A DNA stretch of 64,000 nt from DATHTK01 sp035463295 (lineage in GTDB: Bacteria; Actinomycetota; Rubrobacteria; Rubrobacterales; Rubrobacteraceae), in NCBI GenBank assembly GCA_035463295.1, contig DATHTK010000063.1, forward strand, positions 19,867 to 83,866, in the 5' to 3' direction. A program made the translations under genes and the position numbers. Below, piece by piece: positions 49,873 through 60,300 of this stretch (position 1 is its first letter; each line of letters opens with the position of its first letter). The notes below the pieces were generated by a model that searched no databases, was not told the DNA's origin, and saw only the letters and a list, made by a program, of their open reading frames with translations.

Positions 49873-51842
49873 TCTTTCTCCAGTACGAGCGTACCCACGC
49901 CGTCGACTGCGCCGTGCCAGCCGGGCCTCACGACGCAAGTGGATTCCCTGAACTCGATTATCGCGGGGCCCGAGACCTCCGAGCCCTCGCCCATCATCTC
50001 CCGGTCGTACACCGGCGCCTCTAGCCACTCGCCGTCGAAGCTCGCCTCTCGCTCCTCGCTCTCCGCCCGGGTATCTCCTCGCGTCGGCTCGTCGAGCTGC
50101 GGTTTGTCGACCGGGACGGTGGCGATGAGACGCAGGTTCACGAGCTCGACCGCCTCGTCCTCCATCCGGTAGCCGTAGCGCTGTTCGTGCGCCGCGTGGA
50201 AGCGCTCCTCGATCTTCTCTAACGAGTCCGCCTCGACCGTGAGCTCGAAGGACTGACCCCGGTAGCGCAGGTCCGCCCGGCGAGTGTACTCGGGGCCTTC
50301 GAGGTCGTCCGCCGCGGTCGTCTCCATGTTCCGGAAACCCTCCTCGAACTCCTCTGCGTCCACGGCTTCGAGGGACGTGAGGTAGGGGCGCACGTAGTCG
50401 CGCCGGAGGTCGGAGATCGCGAGTCCCAAAGCGCTGAGCACGCCGCCCGCGCGCGGCACGAGGACGGTCTGCATACCGAGCTCCTCGGCGAGCGAGCAGG
50501 CGTGCAACCCGCCGGCGCCGCCGAAGGCGAGCAGGGCGAACTCGCGCGGGTCGAGGCCGCGCTCGACGCTGATCACGCGCAGCGCCCGGACCATCTCCGC
50601 GTTGGCGACCCGCACGATCCCGAGGGCCACCTCTTCGGCGTCCAGGCCCAGAACGCTGCCTAGAGTGGCGAGCGCCTTCTCGGAGAGCCCTCTCTGCAGC
50701 ACGACCTCGCCGCCGAGCTCCGCCCCGTCGCGGAGGTAGCCGAGAAAGAGGTTGGCGTCGGTGACGGCGGGCTCCTCGCCCCCCTTGCCGTAGGCGGCGG
50801 GACCGGGCTCGGCGCCGGCGGAGTGGGGGCCTACGCGCAGAGCGCCGCCCGCGTCGGCCCAGGCGATAGAGCCGCCGCCGGCGCTCACGGTGTGGACGTC
50901 GACCATCGGGAGCTTGATCGGGACGCCGGCGACGACCGTCTCGGTCGTCGTCTGCGCCTCCCCGGCGATGATCGGGGCGACGTCGGTGCTGGTCCCACCC
51001 ATGTCGAAGGTCAGGAGGTCCTCGTAGCCACCTAGAGACCCGACGTACGCCGCGCCGACGACCCCGCCCGCCGGCCCCGAGAGGACGCAGCCCGCGGCAT
51101 CGGCTATCGCGTCGTCTATGCGCACCACGCCGCCGGAGGACTGCATGATGAGCGGAGATAAGAGACCAGCTCTCTCGGCTTTGCCCGCGAGGTTCTCGAG
51201 GTAGGCGGCGAGCCTCGGCGCGAGGTAGGCGTCGGCGGCGGTCGTGGAGAACCGTTCGTACTCCCGGAACTCGGGGAGGACCTCGCTGCTTAGGGAGACG
51301 TGCACGTCGGGCAGCGCCTCCCGCAGCGCCTCGCCGACGCGCCGCTCGTGCTCCGGGTGAGCGAAGGCGAATAGAAGGCAGACGGCGACCGCCTCGACGT
51401 CCGCTTCTTCGATGGCAGTGACAGCGCCCTCCAGGCTCCCTTGGTCGAGGGGTGAGATCTCACCTTCCGGCCCCATCCTCTCCCGGACGGTGAAGCGAAG
51501 CTCGCGCGGGACCAGGGGCGGGGGACGGTCCTGCGAGAGGTCGTAGAGCGATGGGCGGTTCTGGCGTGCGATCTCGAGTATGTCCCGGAAGCCCTCCGTG
51601 GTAACGAGCGCCGTGCGCGAGCCGCGGCGCTCGAGCAGGGCGTTTGTCGCCACGGTCATTCCGTGGGCGAGCGCGGAGACAGCGCTGGCTTCCACTTCCG
51701 AGGCGCCCACCGCGTTCATCACGCCCTCCGACTGGTCTCGTGGCGTCGAGGGGACCTTCGCCGTCACGACGTCGCCGCCTCCGAGGGCGACCAGGTCCGT
51801 GAAGGTGCCGCCGACGTCCACTCCGAGCCTGAAGGCGGCCAT
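49869..51842 (-). CDS. hyuA: Hydantoinase A / 5-oxoprolinase alpha-like subunit
   Basis: The ATP-binding subunit (HyuA family), 657 aa, actin/hexokinase-like fold. FRLGVDVGGTFTDLVALGGG is the phosphate-1 loop, TVATNALLERRGSRTALVTT and DILEIARQNRPSLYDL follow, and LLTFDMGGTSTDVAPI is the second phosphate loop. The C-terminal part has FGGAGGLHACSLAEELGM and RVISVERGLDPREFALLAFG. The ATG at 51842 overlaps the stop of the Nramp-like gene by one base, so the operon is tightly coupled. The frame is open far upstream, but that part is only the opposite reading of the transporter gene. The substrate is likely a cyclic amide such as 5-oxoproline. Confidence 0.92.
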   Translation of the reverse strand: MAAFRLGVDVGGTFTDLVALGGGDVVTAKVPSTPRDQSEGVMNAVGASEVEASAVSALAHGMTVATNALLERRGSRTALVTTEGFRDILEIARQNRPSLYDLSQDRPPPLVPRELRFTVRERMGPEGEISPLDQGSLEGAVTAIEEADVEAVAVCLLFAFAHPEHERRVGEALREALPDVHVSLSSEVLPEFREYERFSTTAADAYLAPRLAAYLENLAGKAERAGLLSPLIMQSSGGVVRIDDAIADAAGCVLSGPAGGVVGAAYVGSLGGYEDLLTFDMGGTSTDVAPIIAGEAQTTTETVVAGVPIKLPMVDVHTVSAGGGSIAWADAGGALRVGPHSAGAEPGPAAYGKGGEEPAVTDANLFLGYLRDGAELGGEVVLQRGLSEKALATLGSVLGLDAEEVALGIVRVANAEMVRALRVISVERGLDPREFALLAFGGAGGLHACSLAEELGMQTVLVPRAGGVLSALGLAISDLRRDYVRPYLTSLEAVDAEEFEEGFRNMETTAADDLEGPEYTRRADLRYRGQSFELTVEADSLEKIEERFHAAHEQRYGYRMEDEAVELVNLRLIATVPVDKPQLDEPTRGDTRAESEEREASFDGEWLEAPVYDREMMGEGSEVSGPAIIEFRESTCVVRPGWHGAVDGVGTLVLEKE

Positions 51843-53071
51843 CAGCCGATCACCCCGAAGGCGCTCAGGACCAGGCGCAAGCCGATGCCGGCCGCGATGA
51901 GGACGACTATCCCGCCGATGATGTTCGTCGCCAACCCGTTCTTGTACTCGCCGAGCAGGTCCGAGCGGTTCACTATGTAGAGCAGGAACGCCGCGATGAT
52001 GGGGAGCAGGACGCCGTTCGCCGCCTGGGCGAAGACGATGGCGGCCACAGGGCTCGTCCCGAAGACCGCAAAGGCCGTCCCGACCACTATGATCAGCGCC
52101 CACACCGCCTGGAACTTCCAGCTTCTGAGGTTCCGCTCCCACCCCAGAGCGCCGGAGGTCGCGTAGGCCGCCGCGAGGGGAGCCGTGATCGCGCTCGTCA
52201 GCCCCGCGGCGAGGATGCCGACGGCGAAGAAGTACTTGGCGAACGTTCCCAGGAGCGGCTCCAGTTGCTCGGCCATTTGCCCGGCGTCCGATATCTCGGT
52301 GCCGGTGCCGAAAAAGGCCGCCGCGCCGGTCGAGAGGATGGCCAGCGTGATCAGGCCGCCGAGGATGATCGAGAGCGTGGTGTCCGTCCGGCTCTCGGCG
52401 AGCGCCTCGCGCGTCGGGACCGACTCGGGCCACTTCTCCTGCACGGAGCTGGCGTGCAGAAAGAGGTTGTACGGGACGACCGTGGTGCCTATGAGGGCCA
52501 CCACGGTTATGAGCGCCCCCTCCGGCACCCTCGGGATGAACATCCCCGCCAGGACACTGCCTATGTCGCTCGGACGCAGCACGATGATCGCGGTGGCTAT
52601 GAACACGACGCTCATCAGGATGACGAGCACGACCAGCACCCGCTCTATGAGCTTGTAGGCCCCCGACGCCAGCAGCGCGAACGCCCCTAGCCCGACGACG
52701 AGCGCCCAGCCCTGCGCGGAGAGACCCCCCAGGGTCTCCAGCCCCAGCGCCGCCCCGGTGATGTTCCCGGTCTCGAACGCCGCGTTCCCAAAGGTTATCG
52801 CCGCGACGACGAGGAGGATGGCGCCGAGCTTGATGACCGGGTTGTCGAAGGTGGTGCGCAGCGCCTCGCCGAGCCCCTCCCGGCTCACTATGCCGAGCCG
52901 GGCGCTCATCTCCTGCAGCACTATAGTGGCGAAGATCGAGAACACCAGCGCCCAGAGGATGGCGTACCCCGTGCTCGCTCCCGCCACGCTCGCCGTCGTC
53001 ACCGTCCCCGGTCCGATAAACGCCGCGGCCACCAGCAGCCCCGGCCCCAGGTTCCTGAGCCTCCTGATCAC
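51842..53071 (-). CDS. Nramp-family transporter with altered ligand-binding site
   Basis: An Nramp-fold membrane transporter, 409 aa, about 11 helices. The usual metal-binding DPGN of helix 1 reads GPGT (residues 20-23), and the helix 6 MPHN reads VPYN (ALIGTTVVPYNLFLHASSVQ). The Asp, Asn and Met that hold Mn/Fe in true Nramps are therefore missing. Related Nramp-like genes (ycsG in Bacillus) cluster with 5-oxoprolinase genes, so an organic substrate such as 5-oxoproline is more likely. The GTG at 53071 (GGAGG upstream) is the best start; an ATG at 53128 gives an unusual basic extension. It is coupled to hyuA. Confidence 0.88.
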   Translation of the reverse strand: MIRRLRNLGPGLLVAAAFIGPGTVTTASVAGASTGYAILWALVFSIFATIVLQEMSARLGIVSREGLGEALRTTFDNPVIKLGAILLVVAAITFGNAAFETGNITGAALGLETLGGLSAQGWALVVGLGAFALLASGAYKLIERVLVVLVILMSVVFIATAIIVLRPSDIGSVLAGMFIPRVPEGALITVVALIGTTVVPYNLFLHASSVQEKWPESVPTREALAESRTDTTLSIILGGLITLAILSTGAAAFFGTGTEISDAGQMAEQLEPLLGTFAKYFFAVGILAAGLTSAITAPLAAAYATSGALGWERNLRSWKFQAVWALIIVVGTAFAVFGTSPVAAIVFAQAANGVLLPIIAAFLLYIVNRSDLLGEYKNGLATNIIGGIVVLIAAGIGLRLVLSAFGVIG

Positions 53072-53288
53072 GCCCCTCACTCCTCCCCTCGTACCCCACC
53101 GTCCGCCGGATCGCGGAGCCCCATGCATAAGGTAGCATCGGCCACAGCCCGGGTAAATGGCCTGAAGGAGAAAGATTCCCTCGCGCCTTCGGATAGGACC
53201 GTTATGCCTGAGCCTCAAAGCAGTATTCCTATAAAGAGCCGACCCCACGGCTCGGGAGAGCTTCCGCCCAGGAAGAACCTGTTCGCTC

Positions 53289-54086
53289 TCAGACCTCGAA
53301 TTCGGAGTCGAGGCGGTCGGTTATGAACATGTGGCCGGGGCTGTGCGTGATCGCGAGCTGCGGGGCCGCTCGCATCACGACCGCCTGCGGCGTCACCCCG
53401 CAGGCCCAGAAGACCGGGATCTCGTCCTCCTCGAGATCGATCGCCTCCCCGAACTCAGGTGCGCTCAGGTCCCGGACCCCGAGGGATCTCGGGTCTCCCA
53501 CGTGGACCGGAGCACCGTGCATCATCGGGTAGCGGCCCGAGACCGAGACGGCCAGCGGCACCTCGTCCGGGCGGTAGGGACGCATGCTGACGACCATCGG
53601 ACCGGCGAAGGGCCCCGAGGGGATGCAATCCTTGCCCGTCACGTACATCGGAACGTTGCGCCCCTGATCCAGGTGCGCCAGGCGCAGCCCCGCGCCGAGC
53701 AGCGCCCTCTCGAAGGTAAAGCTGCACCCGATCAGGAACGAGACCAGATCGTCGCGCCAGAACGACCTGATGTCCGTCGGCTCATCTGTGAGCTCTCCGT
53801 TCTCGTAGATCCGGTATCTCGGCACGTCCGTACGCAGATCCGACTCGGGGGCCAGGGAGGGTGGGATGGGAGAGCCGACGTCGGTAACCTCGAGGATGGG
53901 GCACGACCTCGGGTTGCGCACGCAGAACTTCAGGAAATCGAGGGCGTACTCCTCGGGCAGGATCACGAGGTTCGTCTGGACATGGCCCGGCGCCAGACCT
54001 CCAGTCGGCCCTGCGTGCTCGCCCCGGCGTATGCGCGCCCGTACGTCTTCGACTTCGGGATCCCGAACCCCGGGCTTCCCTCTCAT
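53289..54086 (-). CDS. DUF1445 / D-glutamate cyclase-like (YcsI) protein
   Basis: A member of the DUF1445 family, annotated as putative hydro-lyase; the domain is shared with mammalian D-glutamate cyclase, which interconverts D-glutamate and 5-oxo-D-proline. It is 265 aa. Family segments: GLAPGHVQTNLVILPEEYAL, FLIGCSFTFERALL, MYVTGKDCIPSGPFAGPMVV and VFWACGVTPQAVVMRAAPQL, then ITHSPGHMFITDRLD. The ATG at 54086 has GGAGG six bases upstream. It leads a same-strand run DUF1445-Nramp-hyuA-hyuB (217 bp to the Nramp gene). A cyclase role next to a 5-oxoprolinase-like HyuAB is consistent, by inference. Confidence 0.9.
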   Translation of the reverse strand: MRGKPGVRDPEVEDVRARIRRGEHAGPTGGLAPGHVQTNLVILPEEYALDFLKFCVRNPRSCPILEVTDVGSPIPPSLAPESDLRTDVPRYRIYENGELTDEPTDIRSFWRDDLVSFLIGCSFTFERALLGAGLRLAHLDQGRNVPMYVTGKDCIPSGPFAGPMVVSMRPYRPDEVPLAVSVSGRYPMMHGAPVHVGDPRSLGVRDLSAPEFGEAIDLEEDEIPVFWACGVTPQAVVMRAAPQLAITHSPGHMFITDRLDSEFEV

Positions 54087-54175
54087 GTCTCGCCTCCTCC
54101 CGCGCCTGCGCCCCGATCATAACCGGGACCGGGGCGCGCCGCCAGACTCTCTACCGGGCTACGCTCATTCGACCT

Positions 54176-54240
54176 TTACCGGTGCCAGCCCTCGTTGCGC
54201 GTGTGCTCGCTGAAGTCAGGGGATGGGCGCCGGGATCGTC
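54176..54240 (-). pseudogene. Degenerate C-terminal end of a CaiB/BaiF CoA-transferase
   Basis: The minus strand reads SRRPSPDFSEHTRNEGWHR and a TAA. This corresponds residue by residue to the end of the partial gene at the right edge of the window (IRRPPPTLGQHTQDEGWLR), with RRP, HT, EGW and the final R shared. The DNA matches over about 56 aligned bases without a gap. Upstream the frame is not CaiB-like, so only this 3' scrap remains. Confidence 0.5.
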
Positions 54241-54328
54241 GCGAGGGTCCCCGCCTTGGGGCGCTCCGCGTGGCCGAGTATGCTGCTGCTCCTCACATGT
54301 TCGTCGGCGAGCGTCGCGGCACGCGCTG

Positions 54329-54366
54329 CTGAGGGGCGAACCCCCTATTCTAGGTCCGCCCCTCAG
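54329..54366 (-). terminator. Hairpin after the giant secreted protein gene
   Basis: CTGAGGGGCG and CGCCCCTCAG form a 10-bp stem with an 18-base loop, 21 bp past the stop of the 54387-63146 gene. No U-tract on the minus strand, so it is a weak or factor-assisted terminator. Confidence 0.5.
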
Positions 54367-54386
54367 GTCGTTGCGTTCTCGGTCTC

Positions 54387-57300
54387 TCAGCGCACCACCG
54401 TGAATCTCCAGGTCCGGCTCTCCTGATTGCCCGCTGCGTCACCTGCTCTGATCTCGGCGGTGTGCGCTCCCAGGGAGAGCTTGTTCTTCGGCTTGTAAGT
54501 GAGCCTGTCCGAATTCCTGTCGTATGAGAATCTCCCTATCTTGGAGCCATCGAGGAGCAGGGTTATGTTGGACTGTCTCAGGTTGGTTCGTTTGTCCTGA
54601 ACGGTGGCCGCGATAGTTGGCGTACGGTTACTGGTGGACGAGCCCGGTGCCGGGGCGAGGTTGGTTATGGTCGGCCTGGTGAGGTCGATCGTGACTGCGA
54701 GCGCTGGAGAGGCTGCGGAGATGTTGCCCGCCGCATCCGTAGCTCGCGCCGTGATCGAATGGTTACCCTCGTCCAGGGACTGGGTCACCTGGAACGTCCA
54801 GACGCCGCTGCTGCTTGCCGTGCTCCTGCCGAGCAGCTCGCCGCGATCGTAGACGCCGACCTGGCTATTGGCCTCCGCCTTGCCCGTGAATCGCAGGTTC
54901 GTCGCCTTGGTGATGTTGTCCGTGTTGGAGACGCCGGTGTCCCTCGCCGCCACGAGGTCCGGTTGCGGCGGGGCCGCTGGTCTCGCGGTGTCGACCTTGA
55001 AGGGGTACGAGACCGCCTGGCTGGTGTTGCCCGCGGCGTCCGTGGCCCTCACCTTGAAGGTGTAGCTAGCGTCGGAGAGGGGGCCGTAGCTCTTGGGCGA
55101 GGTGCAACGCGCGAACGAGTCGCGAGCCGTCCCCTTCGCCAGGGAGCACTCGAAGGTCGCGGTCTCGTCGGCGGAGAACACGAACGTTGGGTTCACGTTG
55201 TTCGTTGTCACTGCGGGCTTGGAATCGATAGTCACCACAGGAGCCCGCGTGTCCGGTGGCGCGGACGTGGTAAACGCCCAGACCCTGTCGGTCTCCAGCG
55301 CGTTGCCCGCCCGGTCCTTGACACCGGTCGTTACCGTCGCGACGTAGGTTGTCGCAGCCTCGAGGTCGTTGTGCGGGTCGAGGGTGGCCGTCTTCGTGGC
55401 TGCGTTGTAGGTGACGCGCGCACTTACCGTAGAACCGCCCTGCTTGTCGAGCTTGAAGGTGTTGGTATTGATCGTCGAGCTGTCCATCTCCTCGGAGAAG
55501 GTGGCACTCACGTCGGTGCCGAAGGGCACGCTCGTCGCCTGCGGCAGCGGGCTTACCTTGCTCACTGTTGGGGGCGTCCTATCCACGTCGATAATCCAGG
55601 TGCGATCGACGGGTTGCGAGCCGTTCCCGGCGGCGTCGATCGCCTTTACCGTAAAGGTGTGCTCTCCGTTGGGCAGAGCCGAGTACTCCTTCGGCGAGGA
55701 GCAGGGCTGGAATTCGTTGGCATCGAGCTTGCATTCAAAGGCCGCTCGCTCGTCCGCTGAGAATTCGAAGGTAGCCGAGTCGTTGGCCACGGTCCCCGAA
55801 GGACCCGAGTCAATGGTGACATTCGGTGCTTTCGTGTCCACTATCACCCTGAGCTCGGCGGAGGCCTCCGAGACCTTGCCCGCCCTGTCCGTGGCCCTGG
55901 CCGTGTAGACGTGTTCGCCGTCGGCGACCCCGGTGAGCGAGATGCTCCAATCGCCGTTGTCGGCGTCTGCCTCTGTCCTGCCTCTCGACGCCTCACCGTC
56001 GAAGAGTTCGACCGTAGCTCCGGCCGGAGCACTGCCCGAAATGGTGAGGTTGCCCGAGGTGTTGAAGGAACCGTTCCCGGGACTCGTTATCGTCGGCGCC
56101 TCGGGCCCGGCGGTGCTGAGGGTGAACTCCTGCTCTGCGGGACTATCGTCGACGTTGCCCGCCAGGTCGGTCGCGCGCACCGCGAAGGTGTGCGACCCGT
56201 CGGCGAGCCCGGAGTAGGTCTTGGGCGACTGACAGCCTTCGTAGTCGCCACCATCGAGCTTGCACTCGAAGGAGGAGTCCTGCTCGCTCGCAGAGAAGCC
56301 GAACTCCGCGGTGCCGTTGCCAACGGCATCCCCTGGCCCAGAGGTTATGCTGGTCTCTGGAGCGGTGGTGTCGACTCTGAGGGAGACGGGATCCGAAGCG
56401 GGAGAGACGTTGCCCGCATCGTCCTTGGCCCTCGCCGTGATGGTGTAGGCACCCTCTGGCAGGCGCTCCTGGTCCTGGACGGTGAACCTGTAGGCTCCTT
56501 CCTCGTCCGCTCTCACCGTACCCTTGAATACGCTACCGTCTGCCAGAGTGTGCTCGACTGTGGACCCTGCTTCGGCGGTGCCGGTGAACGTTGGTGTCTC
56601 GTCGTTGGTGACGCCGTCGCTGTCGGAGGCACCGGAGTCACTCCCGGGGTCCAGCTTCACAGTGGGCTTGTCGGGAGGCGTGGTGTCCGGCGGGTCAGCG
56701 GTGGTGAACGACCAGATCCTGTCGGCCTCCAGCGCGTTGCCGGCCCGGTCCTTGACGCCCTCTTGGCCGCTTCTTACGGTGGCCACGTAGGTGGTCTGGG
56801 GCCGGAGGTCCTCACGCGGATCGAGGGTAGCGGTCTTGGTGTCGTTGTTGTAAGAGACCTCGGCGTCGACCCGCTCCTGGCCCTGCTCGGTGCTGAGAGT
56901 GAAGGTCTGATCGCCCATGGTGGAGGCGTCCATCTCCTCGGAGAAGGTGGCACTCACGTCGGTGCCGAAGGGCACGCTCGTCGCCTGCGGCAGCGGGCTC
57001 ACGTCGCCCACCCCCGGCCGCGTCGTGTCGACGACGATGCTGAGCGCGTCTGACCTGTCCGAGACGTTGCCAGCCCCGTCCCTGGCCTGCGCGCTGATCG
57101 AGTACGTGCCCTCGCCGAGGGCCTTCTCGTCCGGGACGGTGAAGCTCCAATTACCACCCCGACCTGCCTTGGCTGTGCCGAGAGAGACGCCATCGGCGAA
57201 GACCTCGACGGTAGAGCCCGACTCGGCGGTGCCGGTCAAGGTCGGCGTGGTCGCGTTGGTCACGTCGTCGCTGTCGGAGGCACCGGAGTCACTCTCGGCC

Positions 57301-60300
57301 GCCAGGTCGGGCTTCGACGGTCTGTCAGGGGCTGTCTCGTCCAACCAGAAGTTGAGGGTAACGTCCTCGACGGCCGGGCTCGCGGAGCGATCGCCCGTCG
57401 CGGAGAGGTTGGCCCGGTACTGCACGTAGCGGCCGGGTGGACTCGCGATCTCGCCGTCCGAGGCCACCGCCTCCCAGCTCGACCACGAGTCGTCCGGCGT
57501 CGCGCTCTCTCCAGAGCGAGTCTCGAAAGAGACGCTCGTGCCATCCGGTCTCCTGGAGTTGTTTACGAGCTTGAGCCACTCGGCTCCCTGGTTCTCGGCG
57601 TCGAAGGCTCGGGAGGTGAAGGCACCCGCGGAGGCGTAGGGGCTCATTCTCAGCCAGTCGACGACCACCTTCGGACCGCCGTTTTCGTAGTCGCTAACGA
57701 GGGGACGCATCTGTTCGGTTATGGAGATCGCATGCCGGGCCACCTCGTTGCCGTCGACGTAGTAGACGACCTCCGAGGCCTTCCACTCTATGCGGTAGCG
57801 GTGTGGTGTGCTCGGGTTCGCCTCGGAGATCTGCGTATTGGTCTGCGACGATCCGTTCAAGGTACGTGCGTACAGTCCGACAGGCCGGTCGCCCCCACCC
57901 GTGCTGAACATCGCCCACCGGGAGACGTTGTTGTAGTCGACACCGAAGCCCGCGTGCTGGAAGGCAGCGGCGCCGAAGGTAGCGACGAACTCCAGCGAGC
58001 GGCCGGGGCCGTAGAGGCCGCCGGTCGCCGCGCACTCGGCTCCAGAGGCGGTCCCGGTACCGGCGCAGGCGCCGTCGACGCTCAGGGCACCGCCCGACAC
58101 GAGGGAGGTGCCGCCCGGGCTCCAGGGGGAGCTGAACCATTCCGTAGGGAGACCGGAGCCGGAGAACTCGGCGCCGAACTCGGGCCTGAGCAGCACCTCG
58201 CCGTTACCGGTCTCGGAGACGTAGGTGCTATCTCCGGGCGTGCCGGCCGTGAAGTCCGAGGTCGTGGTGTCGGTGAAGCCGGCCGGGGGCTCGGGCGGCA
58301 TCTCGAAGGAGGCCGGGTCCTGAACCTGGGGCGGAGCGGTCGTGGAGTTGCCCTCGGCGTCTGCGGAGCTGACGCGGTAGTAGTAGGTAGTGTTCGCCAT
58401 CAGGCCCGTGAGCCTGATGGTGTGGGAGGTCTTGCGGGCGTTATCCGAGGCGTTCTGGTCGAGCGAGTTGGGGGAGGTACCGTACTCGACGCGCGAGTCG
58501 GAGGCCTCGTCGGTGGACCAGCTTATGGTGGCGCTGCCATCGGTGCCGGGCTCGGCCTTCAGGACGGAGATCGCCGGCCCCTGCGTGTCCGCTCCGTAGC
58601 TGGCAGCGTAATCGCCCGCGCGCGCCGAGAAGAGCGCATACTCGACGCCCTTGATCGTCTTCTTCGTCGTGTCGACCCGGGAGCCGTCGCGCGTGAGGCC
58701 AGCAAGGGTGCCGTTGTCTGACTTGACCGGCACCATCGCCTGCAGACCGTTCGCCCCGCTCCCTGCGGAGACCGTGAAGGTCAGCTCGTCGGTATCGGCG
58801 CTCCACCTGATGTTCTCGAAGGAGGAGCCGTTGCGTCCGTCGAGCCACTCGAGCATCTGTCTGGCGGAGACCACGGGCACGCCGCGCGACTTGGCGGAGT
58901 TCACGATGGCCCGCGCGTCGGAGTGATCCCCCCTGTCGGTGTGCATGTTCGTCGTAAAGGCGCCGTAGTAGCCCTGAGGCCCGAGCGCCTTGTCGAGCAG
59001 CGCGTCGATGTTGAACGGCTGCGTCTGCCCCGACTCGTCGGTCATCTGCGTCGTTGCCTGGTAGACGTCGATCATCTTGCCGTCCTCGTCGGCGAAGCGC
59101 ATCGGCATCCCAGAACCGGTGAACATGCCGGGGCGGTTCTTGATCCAGCTCTCCGGCCAGTAGTAGTAGTTGGTGTCGAGTCTAATGCCGTGGGCGAGCG
59201 AGACCTTCGGCTGCGTGGCCCAGTCGCTCCAGGCTATGCAGTGCGTACGGTTCGTGACCGGCGCGTCCAGACTCGCGTACTTCGCCTTCATGGCGGCGAG
59301 CTGGCTGGAGTAGTTGGCTTCAAGGGATTGGGGCGTGTAGTTCTCGCAGTTGGTGCTGACGTGCAGCGCCACCTCGAAGCCGTCGTTCTCGTAGGCCTCG
59401 GCCCGGGCGGGGTCGAGGGGAGTATTGGGGTAGATATACGAGGTCGACCTGATGCACTCCCAGTCGGAGACCGAACATCCCTGCGGGCTCTGCGACTTGA
59501 ACCAGTCGAACTGCCCGGCGGTCCCGTTGTTTGCGTGGTCGTCGCCGGTCATGATCACGACCGCCTCCTCGCCGCGCGGGAAGTACCAGAAGCGCGGCAG
59601 GGGCTTCTTGTCCAGGTTCATCTCCCCGATGAGGTTAGCGAGCAGGCGCTGCTGCTCGTCGGCCTGCGGAATGGCGACCTTGTCGAGGTTCACCCAGTCG
59701 GGCTTGACGTCTCCCGCCTTGGCCCCGTAGAAGAGGTCGTCGGAACGGATCGGACCGCTCTGGCCGTCGCGTTCGTCGCCGGCCCACTCCGGGTTGCCCT
59801 GGCGAGTGTAGACGATCGAGCGGGCGAGATCGTAGGTGAACGCGGCCGCCTGCCCGCCGTTTACACCGACATCCCGCAGCGTCACCGCCGGGTTCTGGGT
59901 GGCGTCGCTGGCGCTGGAGTAGAGGGTCGCTACCGCCCTGGCGCCGCCGCCGGTCGAGTAGCGGTCGGCCGTGCCGTGGAACTGGATGGTCTCGTTCACT
60001 ATCCCCTTGCCGGGGGCCGAGGAGCCGTCCACCTTGAGGTATCCCTCGGAGAGTGTTCCCGAGGCGTTCGTGAGCCCCAGAAGGTTCCCGAGCTTCGGGT
60101 CCGGGCTCATGGCGACCAGGTTGCCGCCCCCGTTGACCCACTCGGTGAACATGCTCACCTGCGCGTCGGTGAGCGGCATGTCGCCGAGGATCACCGTGTC
60201 GTACTGGCCCAGCGTGGCGGAGTTGACCGAGGAGATGTCGGTAGCCGTGAACTCGTTGAGGCCCTCGTTGCGCAGGATCTCGGCGTAGTAACGGCCGAAG

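Larger units (their letters stand above)
54087..54386. other. Intergenic region with CaiB remnant and hairpin
   Basis: The 300 bp hold the degenerate CaiB-like 3' end at 54176-54240 and a terminator-like hairpin at 54329-54366. The promoter of the DUF1445 gene must lie near 54100-54170; I cannot define its boxes. Confidence 0.45.

Noticed and set aside
51843..53138. N-terminal extension of HyuA to 1089 residues
   Set aside because: The extra part is a shifted reading of the Nramp-like gene; the true start is ATG 51842 before the phosphate loop.
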